DNA of 64,000 bases, from the NCBI RefSeq assembly GCF_000429485.1, contig NZ_AUBY01000013.1, positions 1 to 64,000 on the forward strand, given 5' to 3'. Position 1 is the stretch's first letter. Each line of letters begins with the position of its first letter. Below, in pieces: positions 38,769 through 48,898 of this stretch. The DNA is from Aliagarivorans marinus DSM 23064 (GTDB taxonomy: Bacteria; Pseudomonadota; Gammaproteobacteria; Enterobacterales; Celerinatantimonadaceae). The translations under genes and the position numbers were made by a program. The notes beneath the pieces were generated by a model, which was given only the letters and a program-made list of their open reading frames with translations, was not told where the DNA came from and ran no database searches.

Positions 38769-38793
38769 AAACCTGACTATTTTACTCAGGTTT
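38769..38793. promoter_or_regulatory. iscR: Type 1-like IscR site, distal, overlapping the trmJ stop
   Basis: A second match with AAACCTGA and TCAGGTTT arms around CTATTTTAC; it fits the consensus less well (about 3 mismatches). Its centre is 26 bases from the first site. It extends into the last codons of trmJ. The symmetric arms might also act as a weak hairpin. Confidence 0.55.
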
Positions 38794-39519
38794 ATCCTTC
38801 GCTTTATTGGCTAGCTCAATCTGCTTATCGACCGAGGTCAGGATGCCACGCATAATGTTGAGCTCCTGCTTATCCATACGGATGCGATTGAACATTCGAC
38901 GAAGCTTGTCCATCACTTTTCCCGGATGCGGTTTGATAATAAACCCGGTATCGGTGATACAGCGCTCGAGATGCTGGTAGTACAGCTCGAGATCGTCGAC
39001 CAGCGGGTATTCTTCTTCGCGCTTGGGGTGTTGCTCGAGGCTGGCCATGCGCACTTCATAACACAATATTTGGACGGCCATCGCCAAATTCAAGGAGCTG
39101 TATTCAGGATTTGCCGGTACGCACACATGGTAGTGGCATTGCTGCAGCTCTTGGTTAGTCAGGCCGGTACGCTCACGGCCAAACACTAGGGCGACTTCGC
39201 CGCTTTGCCCTTCTTCTGCCAGCTTTTGGCCCGCTTCGCGGCCATCCAGCATTGGCCAGTCTAAGGTTCGGGAGCGCGCAGAGGTACCTACTACCAACTG
39301 ACAGTTGCCAATCGCTTGATGCAGCTCGTCAACTACCACCGCATTGGCCAGCACATCGGAAGCGCCGGCGGCTAAGGCCACCGATTTTCCATCCACTTCG
39401 CACTGCGGATCCACCAGATAGAGCTTGGAGATGCCCATGGTTTTCATGGCGCGCGCTGCTGATCCGATATTGCCCGAATGGCTGGTACCTACCAATACCA
39501 CCCTAACCTTGTCTAACAT
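38782..39519 (-). CDS. trmJ: tRNA (Cm32/Um32) methyltransferase TrmJ
   Basis: 245 residues. A SPOUT-fold methylase that modifies ribose at position 32 of t[26 protein letters not shown] and [15 protein letters not shown] with [11 protein letters not shown] are family landmarks. The ATG at 39519 follows GAGGT; the preceding TTG extension is excluded because the GAGG codon is the ribosome site. It is read towards iscR and diverges from suhB. Confidence 0.94.
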   Translation of the reverse strand: MLDKVRVVLVGTSHSGNIGSAARAMKTMGISKLYLVDPQCEVDGKSVALAAGASDVLANAVVVDELHQAIGNCQLVVGTSARSRTLDWPMLDGREAGQKLAEEGQSGEVALVFGRERTGLTNQELQQCHYHVCVPANPEYSSLNLAMAVQILCYEVRMASLEQHPKREEEYPLVDDLELYYQHLERCITDTGFIIKPHPGKVMDKLRRMFNRIRMDKQELNIMRGILTSVDKQIELANKAKDKPE

Positions 39520-39671
39520 TAAAAACCTCAAGGGAAAATAAACGCGCGGATTGTAGCATACCTAGCCAAGCGGTCGACAATTATGTAATCGCCGATTGTC
39601 TTTGCTGAAGCTTTGCTTTATACTCCGCCGTCCAAAATTTAGGCAGTTCTTTTCACAAATTGGTGGTATCT

Positions 39672-40475
39672 ATGCATCCGATGCTAAACATCGCAGTTCG
39701 TGCTGCGCGCAATGCCGGTAAGGTAATTACTCGTGCCTACGAGCAACTCGACAAAGTTGAGACTATGGCGAAAAGCGCCAATGACTACGTAACCAACGTA
39801 GACAAGGCCGCTGAACAAGCGATTATCGAAACCATCCTTAAGTCTTACCCAGACCACAGCATCATCGCTGAAGAGAGCGGTATGGTGGAAGGCAAGGACA
39901 ACGACTACCAGTGGATTATCGATCCACTCGACGGTACCACCAACTTCATCAAAGGTATTCCACACTTTGCTATCTCTGTTGCGCTGCGCGTAAAAGGCCG
40001 CACCGAGCATGGCGTGGTTTACGATCCACTGCGCAACGAGCTGTTCTCAGCAAGCCGTGGCCAAGGCGCCCAGCTAAACGACTACCGCCTGCGCACCAGC
40101 GCTGCCAAAGAGCTGGACGGTGCACTGCTAGCGACCGGTTTCCCATTCAAGCGTAAGCACTACATGGAAAGCTACCTGGCCATGTTCGCAGCCTTGTTCA
40201 ACCAATGTGGTGACATGCGCCGCGCTGGCTCTGCCGCGCTGGATCTGGCCTATGTTGCCGCTGGCCGTCACGACGGTTTCTGGGAGATGGGTCTTAAGCC
40301 TTGGGACTTAGCTGCTGGTGAGCTGATTGCCCGTGAAGCTGGTGCTATCGTAACTGACTTTGCTGGTGGCAGCGATGTATACCGCGCCGGTGACATCGTA
40401 TGTGGTAACCCGAAAGTGGTTAAAGGCATGCTGTCAGCGATGCGCCCTCACCTGCCGGATTCAATGAAGGGCTAA
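39672..40475 (+). CDS. suhB: Inositol-1-monophosphatase/Nus factor SuhB
   Basis: 267 residues, identical in length to E. coli SuhB. MHPMLNIAVRAARNAG opens the protein. DPLDGTTNFIKGIPHF contains the metal-binding Asp residues, and WDLAAGELIAREAGA is the C-terminal phosphatase motif. Besides the phosphatase, SuhB acts with Nus factors in rRNA transcription antitermination. ATG 39672; upstream codons are not conserved. Terminator at 40495. Confidence 0.96.
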   Translation: MHPMLNIAVRAARNAGKVITRAYEQLDKVETMAKSANDYVTNVDKAAEQAIIETILKSYPDHSIIAEESGMVEGKDNDYQWIIDPLDGTTNFIKGIPHFAISVALRVKGRTEHGVVYDPLRNELFSASRGQGAQLNDYRLRTSAAKELDGALLATGFPFKRKHYMESYLAMFAALFNQCGDMRRAGSAALDLAYVAAGRHDGFWEMGLKPWDLAAGELIAREAGAIVTDFAGGSDVYRAGDIVCGNPKVVKGMLSAMRPHLPDSMKG

Positions 40476-40494
40476 GCGCCACTCATTGAGACAG

Positions 40495-40523
40495 AAAAGC
40501 CAGCATGATGCTGGCTTTTTTTG
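40495..40523 (+). terminator. Terminator after suhB
   Basis: AAAAGCCAGCAT / ATGCTGGCTTTT with effectively a short loop, followed by TTTTG. It lies 20 bases past the suhB stop. Confidence 0.85.
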
Positions 40524-40588
40524 TGCGCTAAAATCGCTTTAGGCGAGTTCGCTGATGGGGGTAATTGCAGCGGGGTTAGTTGCAGAGG

Positions 40589-40840
40589 CTACTCCGCCCC
40601 CAAATCAAAGTCATTGCCTTTGAGCTCGGCGCGCTCCAGACTCAGCTCCAAAAACGCAATACGCTTGGCGAACTCCCCCAGCAGCTGATCCTTGGCATCC
40701 AACAAACCGAGCAACTCGGCCGGCTCGCGCCATTCCGGAAAGCCACCTTCTTGAGCGGCCACATCAAAGGCCTCTTGCGCTTCGCTCTGCTCGGTGAAGT
40801 AATGAGTACGCTCGTCTAAATCCCATGCATAAATCAGCAT
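40589..40840 (-). CDS. Small conserved-looking hypothetical protein
   Basis: An 83-residue acidic protein, probably cytoplasmic, not assigned. Features are MLIYAWDLDERTHYF, an acidic helix (SEAQEAFDVAAQ) and a C-terminal heptad-like leucine pattern (LLDAKDQLLGEFAKRIAFLELSLERAEL) that looks like a coiled coil. A ribosome site GGAGTAGCAC precedes the ATG. It lies 3 bases after the rhodanese gene on the same strand, so they share a transcript. Confidence 0.6.
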   Translation of the reverse strand: MLIYAWDLDERTHYFTEQSEAQEAFDVAAQEGGFPEWREPAELLGLLDAKDQLLGEFAKRIAFLELSLERAELKGNDFDLGAE

Positions 40841-40843
40841 GTG

Positions 40844-41212
40844 CTACTCCTCAATGGGATAACCGGCTTCACGCCAGCCACGTATCCCGCCATCCATGGA
40901 TATCACTTGGGTATAACCCATTTTGACTAGGTTGTCAGCACTGAGCGCAGAGCGGAAACCACCGCCACAGTAGATCACAAGCTTGGTGTCTGTTGCCGGG
41001 AAACGCTGCTCAACATCGCGTTCTAGCACACCACGCCCCATATACTGCGCGCCCGGAATACGGCTTTTCTGCCACTCGTCCTGCTCGCGGTTGTCGATAA
41101 GCACAAACTCGTCGCCGGCATCCAACCACTGTTTCACCTGATGCACGTCGCACTCTTGGATGTTAGCGCGACACTGATCGACTAGAGCCAAAAACTTGGG
41201 GCTATGCTGCAT
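40844..41212 (-). CDS. Rhodanese-domain protein
   Basis: 122 residues, a single rhodanese domain of about 100 residues. The active-site loop is YCGGGFRSAL with the catalytic Cys, and FVLIDNREQDEWQKSRIPGA and DGGIRGWREAGYPI are standard elements. A sulfur-transfer role is likely; the partner is unknown. It is not associated with the isc genes by direction. It is coupled to the small downstream gene (3-base gap). Confidence 0.88.
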   Translation of the reverse strand: MQHSPKFLALVDQCRANIQECDVHQVKQWLDAGDEFVLIDNREQDEWQKSRIPGAQYMGRGVLERDVEQRFPATDTKLVIYCGGGFRSALSADNLVKMGYTQVISMDGGIRGWREAGYPIEE

Positions 41213-41299
41213 GGAAACTCCCTCTCATAATGACGATGAACTTAAAATAGGCACACAGCGTAACAAGCATTCAAGCGATAGCCAAACAAGGAATCTCTG

Positions 41300-42019
41300 T
41301 TGCTGACAAATCTCGGTAACCAGCTTCACATTGCGGTAATCGGCGCCAGTGGCGGCCTGGGGCAAGCGGTGTGTGAGCTGCTAGAACAGCAGAGCGAGGT
41401 GGCCAAGATCCATCGATTTGCCCGCTCGCCTGAGCACGCCAATGCGCCTTGTCACTCTCTCGACCTTTGTGATGAGTCCAGCATTGCCGATGCAGCTCAA
41501 TCTCTGCCTGCGCGCAGCCTGCATGCGGTGGTGGTTTGTACTGGCCTGCTGCATAGCGCGGCAATCCAGCCGGAAAAGCGCCTCGCCCAAATCGATGGAG
41601 ACAAGCTCGCTACGCTGTTTGCGGTGAACGCTAGCGGTCCATTGTTAGTGGCCAAGCACTTTACCCCGCTACTCGATAAGTCGCGCCCCAGCGTGTTTAT
41701 GGCGTTGTCGGCACGGGTCTCTAGTATCAGCGATAATCGTCTCGGTGGCTGGTATGGCTACCGCATGAGCAAGGCCGCGCTGAATATGGGCCTGAAGAAC
41801 CTCGCCTTGGAGATGCGCCTGGCGATGCCCAAGCTATGTGTGATGGGCTATCACCCCGGCACCGTAGACACGCCGCTTTCCGCGCCGTTCAGTGGTAAGG
41901 CCTACAAGCGCTTTGCGCCACAGCAAGCGGCGGAATACTTGGTTGCGCAGTTAAGTCGCGTTCATCCTGAGCAATCAGGAGGGCTATTTGATTGGCAGGG
42001 AGAGGTCATTGAGCCCTAA
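41300..42019 (+). CDS. Short-chain dehydrogenase/reductase
   Basis: A 239-residue SDR. The cofactor motif is GASGGLGQAV (GxSGGxG). The catalytic region shows SARVSS, then YGYRMSKAALN: the YxxxK tyrosine-lysine pair is Y-R-M-S-K. NASGP serves the NAG position, and PGTVDTPLSAPF follows. The start is TTG at 41300 with AAGGA 8 bases upstream. The substrate is unknown. It is divergent from the rhodanese gene. Confidence 0.9.
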   Translation: MLTNLGNQLHIAVIGASGGLGQAVCELLEQQSEVAKIHRFARSPEHANAPCHSLDLCDESSIADAAQSLPARSLHAVVVCTGLLHSAAIQPEKRLAQIDGDKLATLFAVNASGPLLVAKHFTPLLDKSRPSVFMALSARVSSISDNRLGGWYGYRMSKAALNMGLKNLALEMRLAMPKLCVMGYHPGTVDTPLSAPFSGKAYKRFAPQQAAEYLVAQLSRVHPEQSGGLFDWQGEVIEP

Positions 42020-42041
42020 TTCGTCTTTGTGTATGGCACAA

Positions 42042-42068
42042 AAAAAGCGGGCATACAGCCCGCTTTTT
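42042..42068. terminator. Bidirectional terminator between SDR gene and secF
   Basis: AAAAAGCGGGC / GCCCGCTTTTT stem with the loop ATACA, flanked by A and T runs. Confidence 0.88.
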
Positions 42069-42087
42069 GATGGGTAAACCAAGGCGC

Positions 42088-43035
42088 TTAGATAAGCGGC
42101 TCTTGGTCGGCACCTTCTTTCTCGATCTCCTTCGGCATAAAGTCTTCTTTCTTAATGCCCAAGGCCAGTGCCAAGGTACTTGCAACATAGATTGACGAGT
42201 GAGTACCCACCAACACACCAAACAGCAAGGCGATGGCGAAGTTGTGGATCATGTCACCGCCGAGCAAGAACAGCGAGGTCAGTACCAGCAAGGTGGTCAA
42301 CGAGGTCACAATGGTACGGTTAAAGGTTTGCGTCAGTGAGGTATCGATCACCTCTTCAGCATCGCCCTTACGTAGCTTGCGGAAATTCTCACGGATACGG
42401 TCAGATACCACGATAGTATCGTTGAGCGAGTAACCCACTACCGTTAGCAGCGCTGCTACCACGGTCAGGTCGAACTCCAACTGCAACAGTGAGAACAAGC
42501 CCAAGGTGGCAATCACGTCGTGCGCCAATGCCAGTACCGCGCCCACAGCCATGCGCCATTCAAAGCGCAAAGCGACGTAGAGCAGGATACAACCAAGCGC
42601 AGCGATAATCGCCAGACCGCCCTGCTCCGCCAGCTCTTGGCCCACTGCCGGGCCTACGAACTCGATGCGGCGCATCTCAACTTGTGGGTCGATCTGCTCT
42701 TGCAGGATCTCGATAACCTGATCACCGATGTGGGTGGTTTCCACGCCTTCGCGCGGCATCAGACGCAGCATTACTTGTCGTTGTGAGCCAAAGTACTGGG
42801 CCACGATGTCTGGGAAGCCTTCCTCGGTCATCACCTCACGTACCTGATTCAAATCAGCAGGCTGAGAGAACTCGGCCTCGATGACGGTACCGCCGGTGAA
42901 ATCCAGGCCCCAGTTAATCTTGTTGATGGCCAGCGTGGCGATGGATGCAAGCATCAGCACAACCGACAAGCCGATAAACAGCTTGCGGTGGGCCATGAAT
43001 GGCACTACACCTTTTGGTCGGAAAATATAAAACAA
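42088..43035 (-). CDS. secF: Protein translocase subunit SecF
   Basis: 315 residues with six membrane helices: MAHRKLFIGLSVVLMLASIA at the start and four more in the second half (KYVALRF-type LYVALRFEWRMAVGAVLALAHD, IATLGLFSLL, SLNDTIVVSDRIREN). The periplasmic P4-like domain is at about residues 40-130. With SecD it uses the proton motive force to pull proteins out of SecYEG. The TTG at 43035 with GGAG 7 bases upstream is preferred; the longer ORF begins inside secD. Confidence 0.95.
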   Translation of the reverse strand: MFYIFRPKGVVPFMAHRKLFIGLSVVLMLASIATLAINKINWGLDFTGGTVIEAEFSQPADLNQVREVMTEEGFPDIVAQYFGSQRQVMLRLMPREGVETTHIGDQVIEILQEQIDPQVEMRRIEFVGPAVGQELAEQGGLAIIAALGCILLYVALRFEWRMAVGAVLALAHDVIATLGLFSLLQLEFDLTVVAALLTVVGYSLNDTIVVSDRIRENFRKLRKGDAEEVIDTSLTQTFNRTIVTSLTTLLVLTSLFLLGGDMIHNFAIALLFGVLVGTHSSIYVASTLALALGIKKEDFMPKEIEKEGADQEPLI

Positions 43036-43045
43036 GGTCGTGCTC

Positions 43046-44899
43046 CTATATCGAAAGCTTGTCGATGCGCTTGCCACCCCACACCAAGTTCACTACCACG
43101 CGGGTACCCACGATTGCGGTGAACATGGAGGTTGCAATACCAATCATCAGGGTTACTGCGAAGCCTTTGATCGCCCCGGTGCCAATGGCAAACAGGATGA
43201 ATGCAGTAATCAAGGTGGTGATGTTCGCATCAGAGATGGTCGACAGAGCGTTGCTGTAACCGTAGTGAATCGCCTGCTGAGGACTGCGTCCTTCATTGAG
43301 TTCTTCACGAATACGCTCGAAGATCAGCACGTTCGCATCTACCGCCATACCAACGGTCAGTACGATACCCGCCATACCCGGCAAGGTCAGGGTTGCCCCC
43401 GGGATCATCGACATCACACCGATAATCACACCAACGTTGGCCACCAAGGCAATGTTGGCCACCAGACCAAACTTGCGGTAGTACAGCGGCATAAAGATAA
43501 GCAGCGCAATCAGGCCACCAACGATCGCCATAAAGCCTTTGTCGATGTTCTCTTGGCCAAGGCTTGGACCCACGGTGCGCTCTTCTACGATTTGAATCGG
43601 CGCAATCAGTGCACCGGCGCGCAGTAGCAGTGCCAGATTCTGAGCTTCAGCTGGAGAGTCGATGCCGGTAATGCGGAAGCTACGACCCAGGCGAGCCTGA
43701 ATGGTGGCAACGTTAATCACCTCTTCGTGGCGCTCCAAAATGGCACGCCCATTCTCATCTTCTTCGCCAGTCGGCTTGTACTCGATGAACAGGGTCGCCA
43801 TCGGCTCGCCAATTGCGTCGCGGGTAAAGTTGGCCATCTTGGTGCCACCTTGGGCATCCAGGCTGATGTTTACCTGCGGGCGGCTGTATTCGTCAAAGCC
43901 CGACTGTGCGCCCACGATGTGGTCACCGGTCAAGATAACTTGGTTACGCAGAACCACTGGGCTGCCATCGGCGCGGCGTGCCAGCTGCGAACCAACCGGT
44001 ACACGCCCTTGCAGGGCATCGCGTGGGTCAGCATTGTTATCAACTTGACGGAACTCCAAGGTTGCTGTTGCGCCCAAGATCTCTTTGGCGCGCGCGGTGT
44101 CTTGAACACCCGGTAGCTGAACCACAATACGCTCGGCGCCTTGGCGCTGCACTAGCGGCTCGGCAACACCCAGCTCATTCACACGGTTACGCAAGATGGT
44201 AATGTTCTGCTGAACGGCGTAGTCGCGGGTCTGCTTGAGGAACTCTTCGGTCATACTGACGTCGAGGCGCAAGGTATCAGCCACTGAGCTTTCAACAATC
44301 TCGTAATCGCGGTAGGTGCGAGTCAGGAAGCGCTCGGCTTGCTTCAACGCTTCTTCGTTGCGGAAGCGGATAACCACTTTATCGCCTTGAATACGCACGC
44401 CGGAGTAGCGGATCTTCTCTTCACGCAGCACGCTGCGGAAATCCTGAACCATGCCTTCCATGGTCTTCTCCATGGCGGCATCCATATCGATTTCCATCAG
44501 GAAGTGCACACCACCACGCAGGTCGAGGCCAAGCTTAAGTGGGCCAGCGCCCAGCGCTTCCAGCCACCCCGGAGTAGCCGCAGCCAGGTTCAATGCCACC
44601 ACGTAATCGTTGCCCAAAGACTCAGCCAGCAGGTCACGTACCGGCAGCTGATCAGATTCGTTGCGCAGGCGCACCAGCAGCAGCGAGTCTTCGAAGGCTA
44701 CCGAACGGTATTCAATGCTGTTTTCATCAAGGACGTTGCGAATGGTATCGAGATCAGAAGCTTGAACTTCAGCGCCGCGGGTTGCAGACACTTGTACGGC
44801 AGGGTCTTCGCCGTAAAGGTTGGGTAAGGCGTACACAAACCCGATGGCCACGACCAGCGTGACCAACAGGTTCTTCCACCAAGGATAATGGTTTAACAA
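43046..44899 (-). CDS. secD: Protein translocase subunit SecD
   Basis: 617 residues (E. coli 615). [29 protein letters not shown] and [19 protein letters not shown] match the N-terminus. The P1 periplasmic domain precedes six helices in the C-terminal third ([40 protein letters not shown]). It starts with TTG at 44899, preceded by AGGGGACG. It lies 27 bases from yajC and upstream of secF. Confidence 0.97.
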   Translation of the reverse strand: MLNHYPWWKNLLVTLVVAIGFVYALPNLYGEDPAVQVSATRGAEVQASDLDTIRNVLDENSIEYRSVAFEDSLLLVRLRNESDQLPVRDLLAESLGNDYVVALNLAAATPGWLEALGAGPLKLGLDLRGGVHFLMEIDMDAAMEKTMEGMVQDFRSVLREEKIRYSGVRIQGDKVVIRFRNEEALKQAERFLTRTYRDYEIVESSVADTLRLDVSMTEEFLKQTRDYAVQQNITILRNRVNELGVAEPLVQRQGAERIVVQLPGVQDTARAKEILGATATLEFRQVDNNADPRDALQGRVPVGSQLARRADGSPVVLRNQVILTGDHIVGAQSGFDEYSRPQVNISLDAQGGTKMANFTRDAIGEPMATLFIEYKPTGEEDENGRAILERHEEVINVATIQARLGRSFRITGIDSPAEAQNLALLLRAGALIAPIQIVEERTVGPSLGQENIDKGFMAIVGGLIALLIFMPLYYRKFGLVANIALVANVGVIIGVMSMIPGATLTLPGMAGIVLTVGMAVDANVLIFERIREELNEGRSPQQAIHYGYSNALSTISDANITTLITAFILFAIGTGAIKGFAVTLMIGIATSMFTAIVGTRVVVNLVWGGKRIDKLSI

Positions 44900-44926
44900 G
44901 GTAAACGTCCCCTGTAGGGTGGAAGA

Positions 44927-45262
44927 TTAGTTAATTGACTTCAGGGTACCCTTCGGCAGAACCGCTGAGATAAAGTCTTTTTTCAGAGTTAGGGTGGTAT
45001 CTTCGCTCATGGTCAGCTGGATGTAGTCGCTGTCATCAGCAATCTTGGTGATTTTACCCACCAGACCAGAGGTGGTCAGTACTTCATCACCCTTAGACAG
45101 TGAGCTCATCAGGTTGCGATGCTCTTTGGCACGCTTAGACTGCGGGCGGTAGATCATGAAGTAGAAGATCACCGCAAAAATGGCCATCATGAAAATCATT
45201 TCCATACCGCCACCTGCTGGTGCTTCAGCTGCGGCGTGGGCCGAAGAAATAAATAAGCTCAT
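44927..45262 (-). CDS. yajC: Sec translocon accessory protein YajC
   Basis: 111 residues (E. coli 110). A single membrane helix (GGGMEMIFMMAIFAVIFYFMIYRPQSK, about residues 14-38) is followed by the cytoplasmic domain (HRNLMSSLSKGDEVLTTSGLVGKI). It associates with SecDF. The ATG at 45262 is chosen since AGAGGAAGCT lies upstream and the length matches; the longer ORF start is unlikely. Confidence 0.94.
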   Translation of the reverse strand: MSLFISSAHAAAEAPAGGGMEMIFMMAIFAVIFYFMIYRPQSKRAKEHRNLMSSLSKGDEVLTTSGLVGKITKIADDSDYIQLTMSEDTTLTLKKDFISAVLPKGTLKSIN

Positions 45263-45288
45263 AGCTTCCTCTCTATTAATACAAATAT

Positions 45289-45319
45289 CCAAAGGCTCCC
45301 AAAGAGATGGGGCCTTTGG
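45289..45319 (-). terminator. Hairpin between tgt and yajC
   Basis: CCAAAGGC / GCCTTTGG stem with a CCC/GGG inner pair, in the 124 bases between tgt and yajC. A short AT-rich tail follows but no clean T-run, so it may attenuate rather than end transcription. Confidence 0.4.
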
Positions 45320-45386
45320 AGCAATTTACAAGGCTTACTAGCAATCAAACCAACAGATAATTACCGACATCGGTTGGTAGTGGCTA

Positions 45387-46523
<1,137 letters not shown>

Positions 46524-46545
46524 TCAGAGAAACAGTCTGATAAGG

Positions 46546-47592
46546 TTAGGCTTCTTTACGGGTGATAAACATCGCATCACCGTAGCTAAAGAAGCGGTAT
46601 TGCTGTTCAATCGCCGATGTATAGGCGTGAACGATGTTGTCCTTCCCGGCAAAGGCCGACACCAACATAATCAGGGTCGACTCGGGAAGGTGGAAATTGG
46701 TTACCATGGCATCGATGATTTGGAACTGATAACCGGGGTAGATAAAGATGTCGGTTTCAGCAGCGAAAGCCTGCAGCGGCTCGCCTTTTTTCAATGCCGC
46801 TTGTGCTGCGCTCTCCAGTGAGCGAACCGAGGTGGTGCCAACCGCGATAACTCGACCGCCGGCCGCTTTGGTCGCCAACACCTTATCGACCACCTCTTGG
46901 CTAACCTCGGCATACTCCGAGTGCATCTGATGCTCTTTAACATTATCGACACGGATGGACTGAAAAGTGCCCGCCCCAACATGCAAGGTAACGAACGCCA
47001 GATCGGCACCCTTCTCTTTGATCTTGGCCAGCAGGCCGTCGTCAAAATGCAGGCCGGCCGTTGGTGCAGCCACTGCGCCGGGCTTTTCGTTGTATACGGT
47101 TTGATAACGCTCTTGGTCAGAGTCTTCATCGGGGCGGTCGATATACGGCGGCAACGGCATATGGCCAAAGCGTTCTAATAGCTCCAGCACCGTACGCTCA
47201 TCGTCAAAGCGCAGCTCGAACAGCGCGTCATGACGGGCCAACATGGTGGCATCGAAGGCATCTTCAATACGCAGCTTGGCGCCCTCTTTCGGCGTTTTAG
47301 AGCAGCGCACATGGGCCAGTACCCGGTGCTCATCGAGCACTCGCTCCACCAGCACTTCCAGCTTGCCGCCAGTGGACTTCTGGCCGAACAGGCGCGCCGG
47401 GATCACCCGAGTGTTATTGAACACTAACAGGTCGCCGGGACGCACTTGCTCAAGCAGGTCGGGAAATTGCGCATGCACCAGCTCGCCACTGTTACCATCC
47501 AGGCACAACAGGCGGCTATCGGTCCGCTGCTGCTTGGGATATCGGGCGATCAGTTCATCTGGAAGTTCAAAAGAAAAATCGGCTACGCGCAT
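46546..47592 (-). CDS. queA: S-adenosylmethionine:tRNA ribosyltransferase-isomerase
   Basis: 348 residues. It adds the cyclopentane ring precursor to preQ1-tRNA in queuosine synthesis. [29 protein letters not shown] and PTAGLHF are the conserved motifs. Start ATG 47592. It heads the queA-tgt-yajC-secD-secF cluster on this strand. Confidence 0.97.
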   Translation of the reverse strand: MRVADFSFELPDELIARYPKQQRTDSRLLCLDGNSGELVHAQFPDLLEQVRPGDLLVFNNTRVIPARLFGQKSTGGKLEVLVERVLDEHRVLAHVRCSKTPKEGAKLRIEDAFDATMLARHDALFELRFDDERTVLELLERFGHMPLPPYIDRPDEDSDQERYQTVYNEKPGAVAAPTAGLHFDDGLLAKIKEKGADLAFVTLHVGAGTFQSIRVDNVKEHQMHSEYAEVSQEVVDKVLATKAAGGRVIAVGTTSVRSLESAAQAALKKGEPLQAFAAETDIFIYPGYQFQIIDAMVTNFHLPESTLIMLVSAFAGKDNIVHAYTSAIEQQYRFFSYGDAMFITRKEA

Positions 47593-47682
47593 GCCACTTT
47601 ACCTAGTCAAAAATTAAACCGGGCAAGTTTAGTGACAGCGCGTGGCAATAGCAAGCACAGTCAGTAAATGACTGAGCGGGAG

Positions 47683-48576
47683 TTAGAGCGCCTGTTCCTT
47701 ACAGCGTCTCAGCCACAGCAGGCACAACAGCAGCGGCCACCAGATTAGGCCAGTCGCACCGCCTGAGTCACCACCTGAATCTCGCAGTTCGCCCGCCTCG
47801 CTCGCGGGCAATTCGCCCTCGCGAACGTCATCAATCCAGCTACGAACCACGCCTACATCGGCATAGCCGCCGGGCATACCGACACAGCTATCGTCGCCCC
47901 AGCTCACCAAGCCAACGAGCTGAAAGCTGCCAGCCGATCCGTAAAGTACCGGACCGCCGCTATCGCCATTACAGGCATCGCGCTCAGGATGGTAAGCACA
48001 GAACATGCGATCACTGATCAGCTGTCCCGGCCAAAACTCTCTACACTGTTCGACCGTAATCAGAGGGATGTCTACCTGTTGTAAGCTGGTTGCCGGTGGG
48101 CCTCCACCTTCGATATAGCCGTAGCCGATCACTGTTAAACTATCTGCGCTGGGAGTGAGCTGTTGGTAGACTGACGAGCTAGAAAGAGCTGGCAGTTCAA
48201 GGTTTCCGGTATAAGGCTCGGAAAGCTTGAGCAGAGCAAAATCGTAATCAAGCGTTCCGTCGTTGTATCCCGAGTGCAAGTGGATCTCATCGACGAAAAG
48301 TAGCTCAGAGTCCACACGCGCAAAGGTATCGCTTGCCGCCACTACCCCTTCCTCGTAGACACAGTGGCCAGCGGTAAGCAGCCAGTCCTCAGCGATCAGC
48401 ACCCCTCCACACGACGAGCCATCGGCAAACACTCTGGCGAAAAATGGATAGTCATCAGGGTTAGCATCCTCTCCCCCGACGATTCGCGGCGACAGGTTTG
48501 GCGACTCAGTGGCCATGGCAGTCGTCGCCAACAGACATAGCATGGTGATTCTTGCGAGAGACACAACACACTTCAT
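47683..48576 (-). CDS. Secreted trypsin-like serine protease with GlyGly-CTERM tail (copy 1)
   Basis: 297 residues from ATG 48576 (AAGGAG 8 bases upstream; a GTG 9 bases earlier is worse). It has a signal peptide (VVSLARITMLCLLATTAMA) then RIVGGEDA, the activation site of an S1 protease. The catalytic triad is His in TAGHC, Asp in DYDFALLKL and Ser in CNGDSGGP. The C-terminal DSGGDSGGATGLIWWPLLLCLLWLRR is a Gly-rich segment, hydrophobic helix and Arg-rich end, the GlyGly-CTERM pattern processed by rhombosortase. Paralogous to the gene at 48899-49894. Confidence 0.88.
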   Translation of the reverse strand: MKCVVSLARITMLCLLATTAMATESPNLSPRIVGGEDANPDDYPFFARVFADGSSCGGVLIAEDWLLTAGHCVYEEGVVAASDTFARVDSELLFVDEIHLHSGYNDGTLDYDFALLKLSEPYTGNLELPALSSSSVYQQLTPSADSLTVIGYGYIEGGGPPATSLQQVDIPLITVEQCREFWPGQLISDRMFCAYHPERDACNGDSGGPVLYGSAGSFQLVGLVSWGDDSCVGMPGGYADVGVVRSWIDDVREGELPASEAGELRDSGGDSGGATGLIWWPLLLCLLWLRRCKEQAL

Positions 48577-48898
48577 TCGACTCACTCCTTGAGCGCTTCA
48601 ACACCGCTGCGGCGTTACTGTTGGTAACAGGCCACCGCCCCGCTAATCAAACCATTGAATTAACAATGTATTTACACGACTTAAGCTTAGTATAAATGTC
48701 GCAAGCGTTAGGAAAACTGCGACTTAAGTACTACATCACTAGCAGGCGAAGGAGTGATACAGCGCTGCAGTGATAGACCGCTAACGGCTGAGACGGCTGA
48801 GTAGAGGGATAACGAGAGATAAGTTGAACACTACATGCTGGTGAATATGTCGAACGAAGCAGAAGAGGCGCCCCGCGAGGTCGCCTCTTTATCAGAAC
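48577..48898. other. Intergenic region between the two proteases
   Basis: 322 bases without a convincing gene. They hold the hairpin at 48863-48889 after the upstream protease and presumably the promoter of the downstream one. A minus-strand TATACT near 48690 is a possible -10, but its -35 is poor. Confidence 0.6.
48863..48889 (-). terminator. Possible terminator after the second protease
   Basis: AAGAGGCG / CGCCTCTT stem around an 11-base GC-rich loop, located 10 bases past the protease stop. The T-run after it is poor. Confidence 0.45.
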
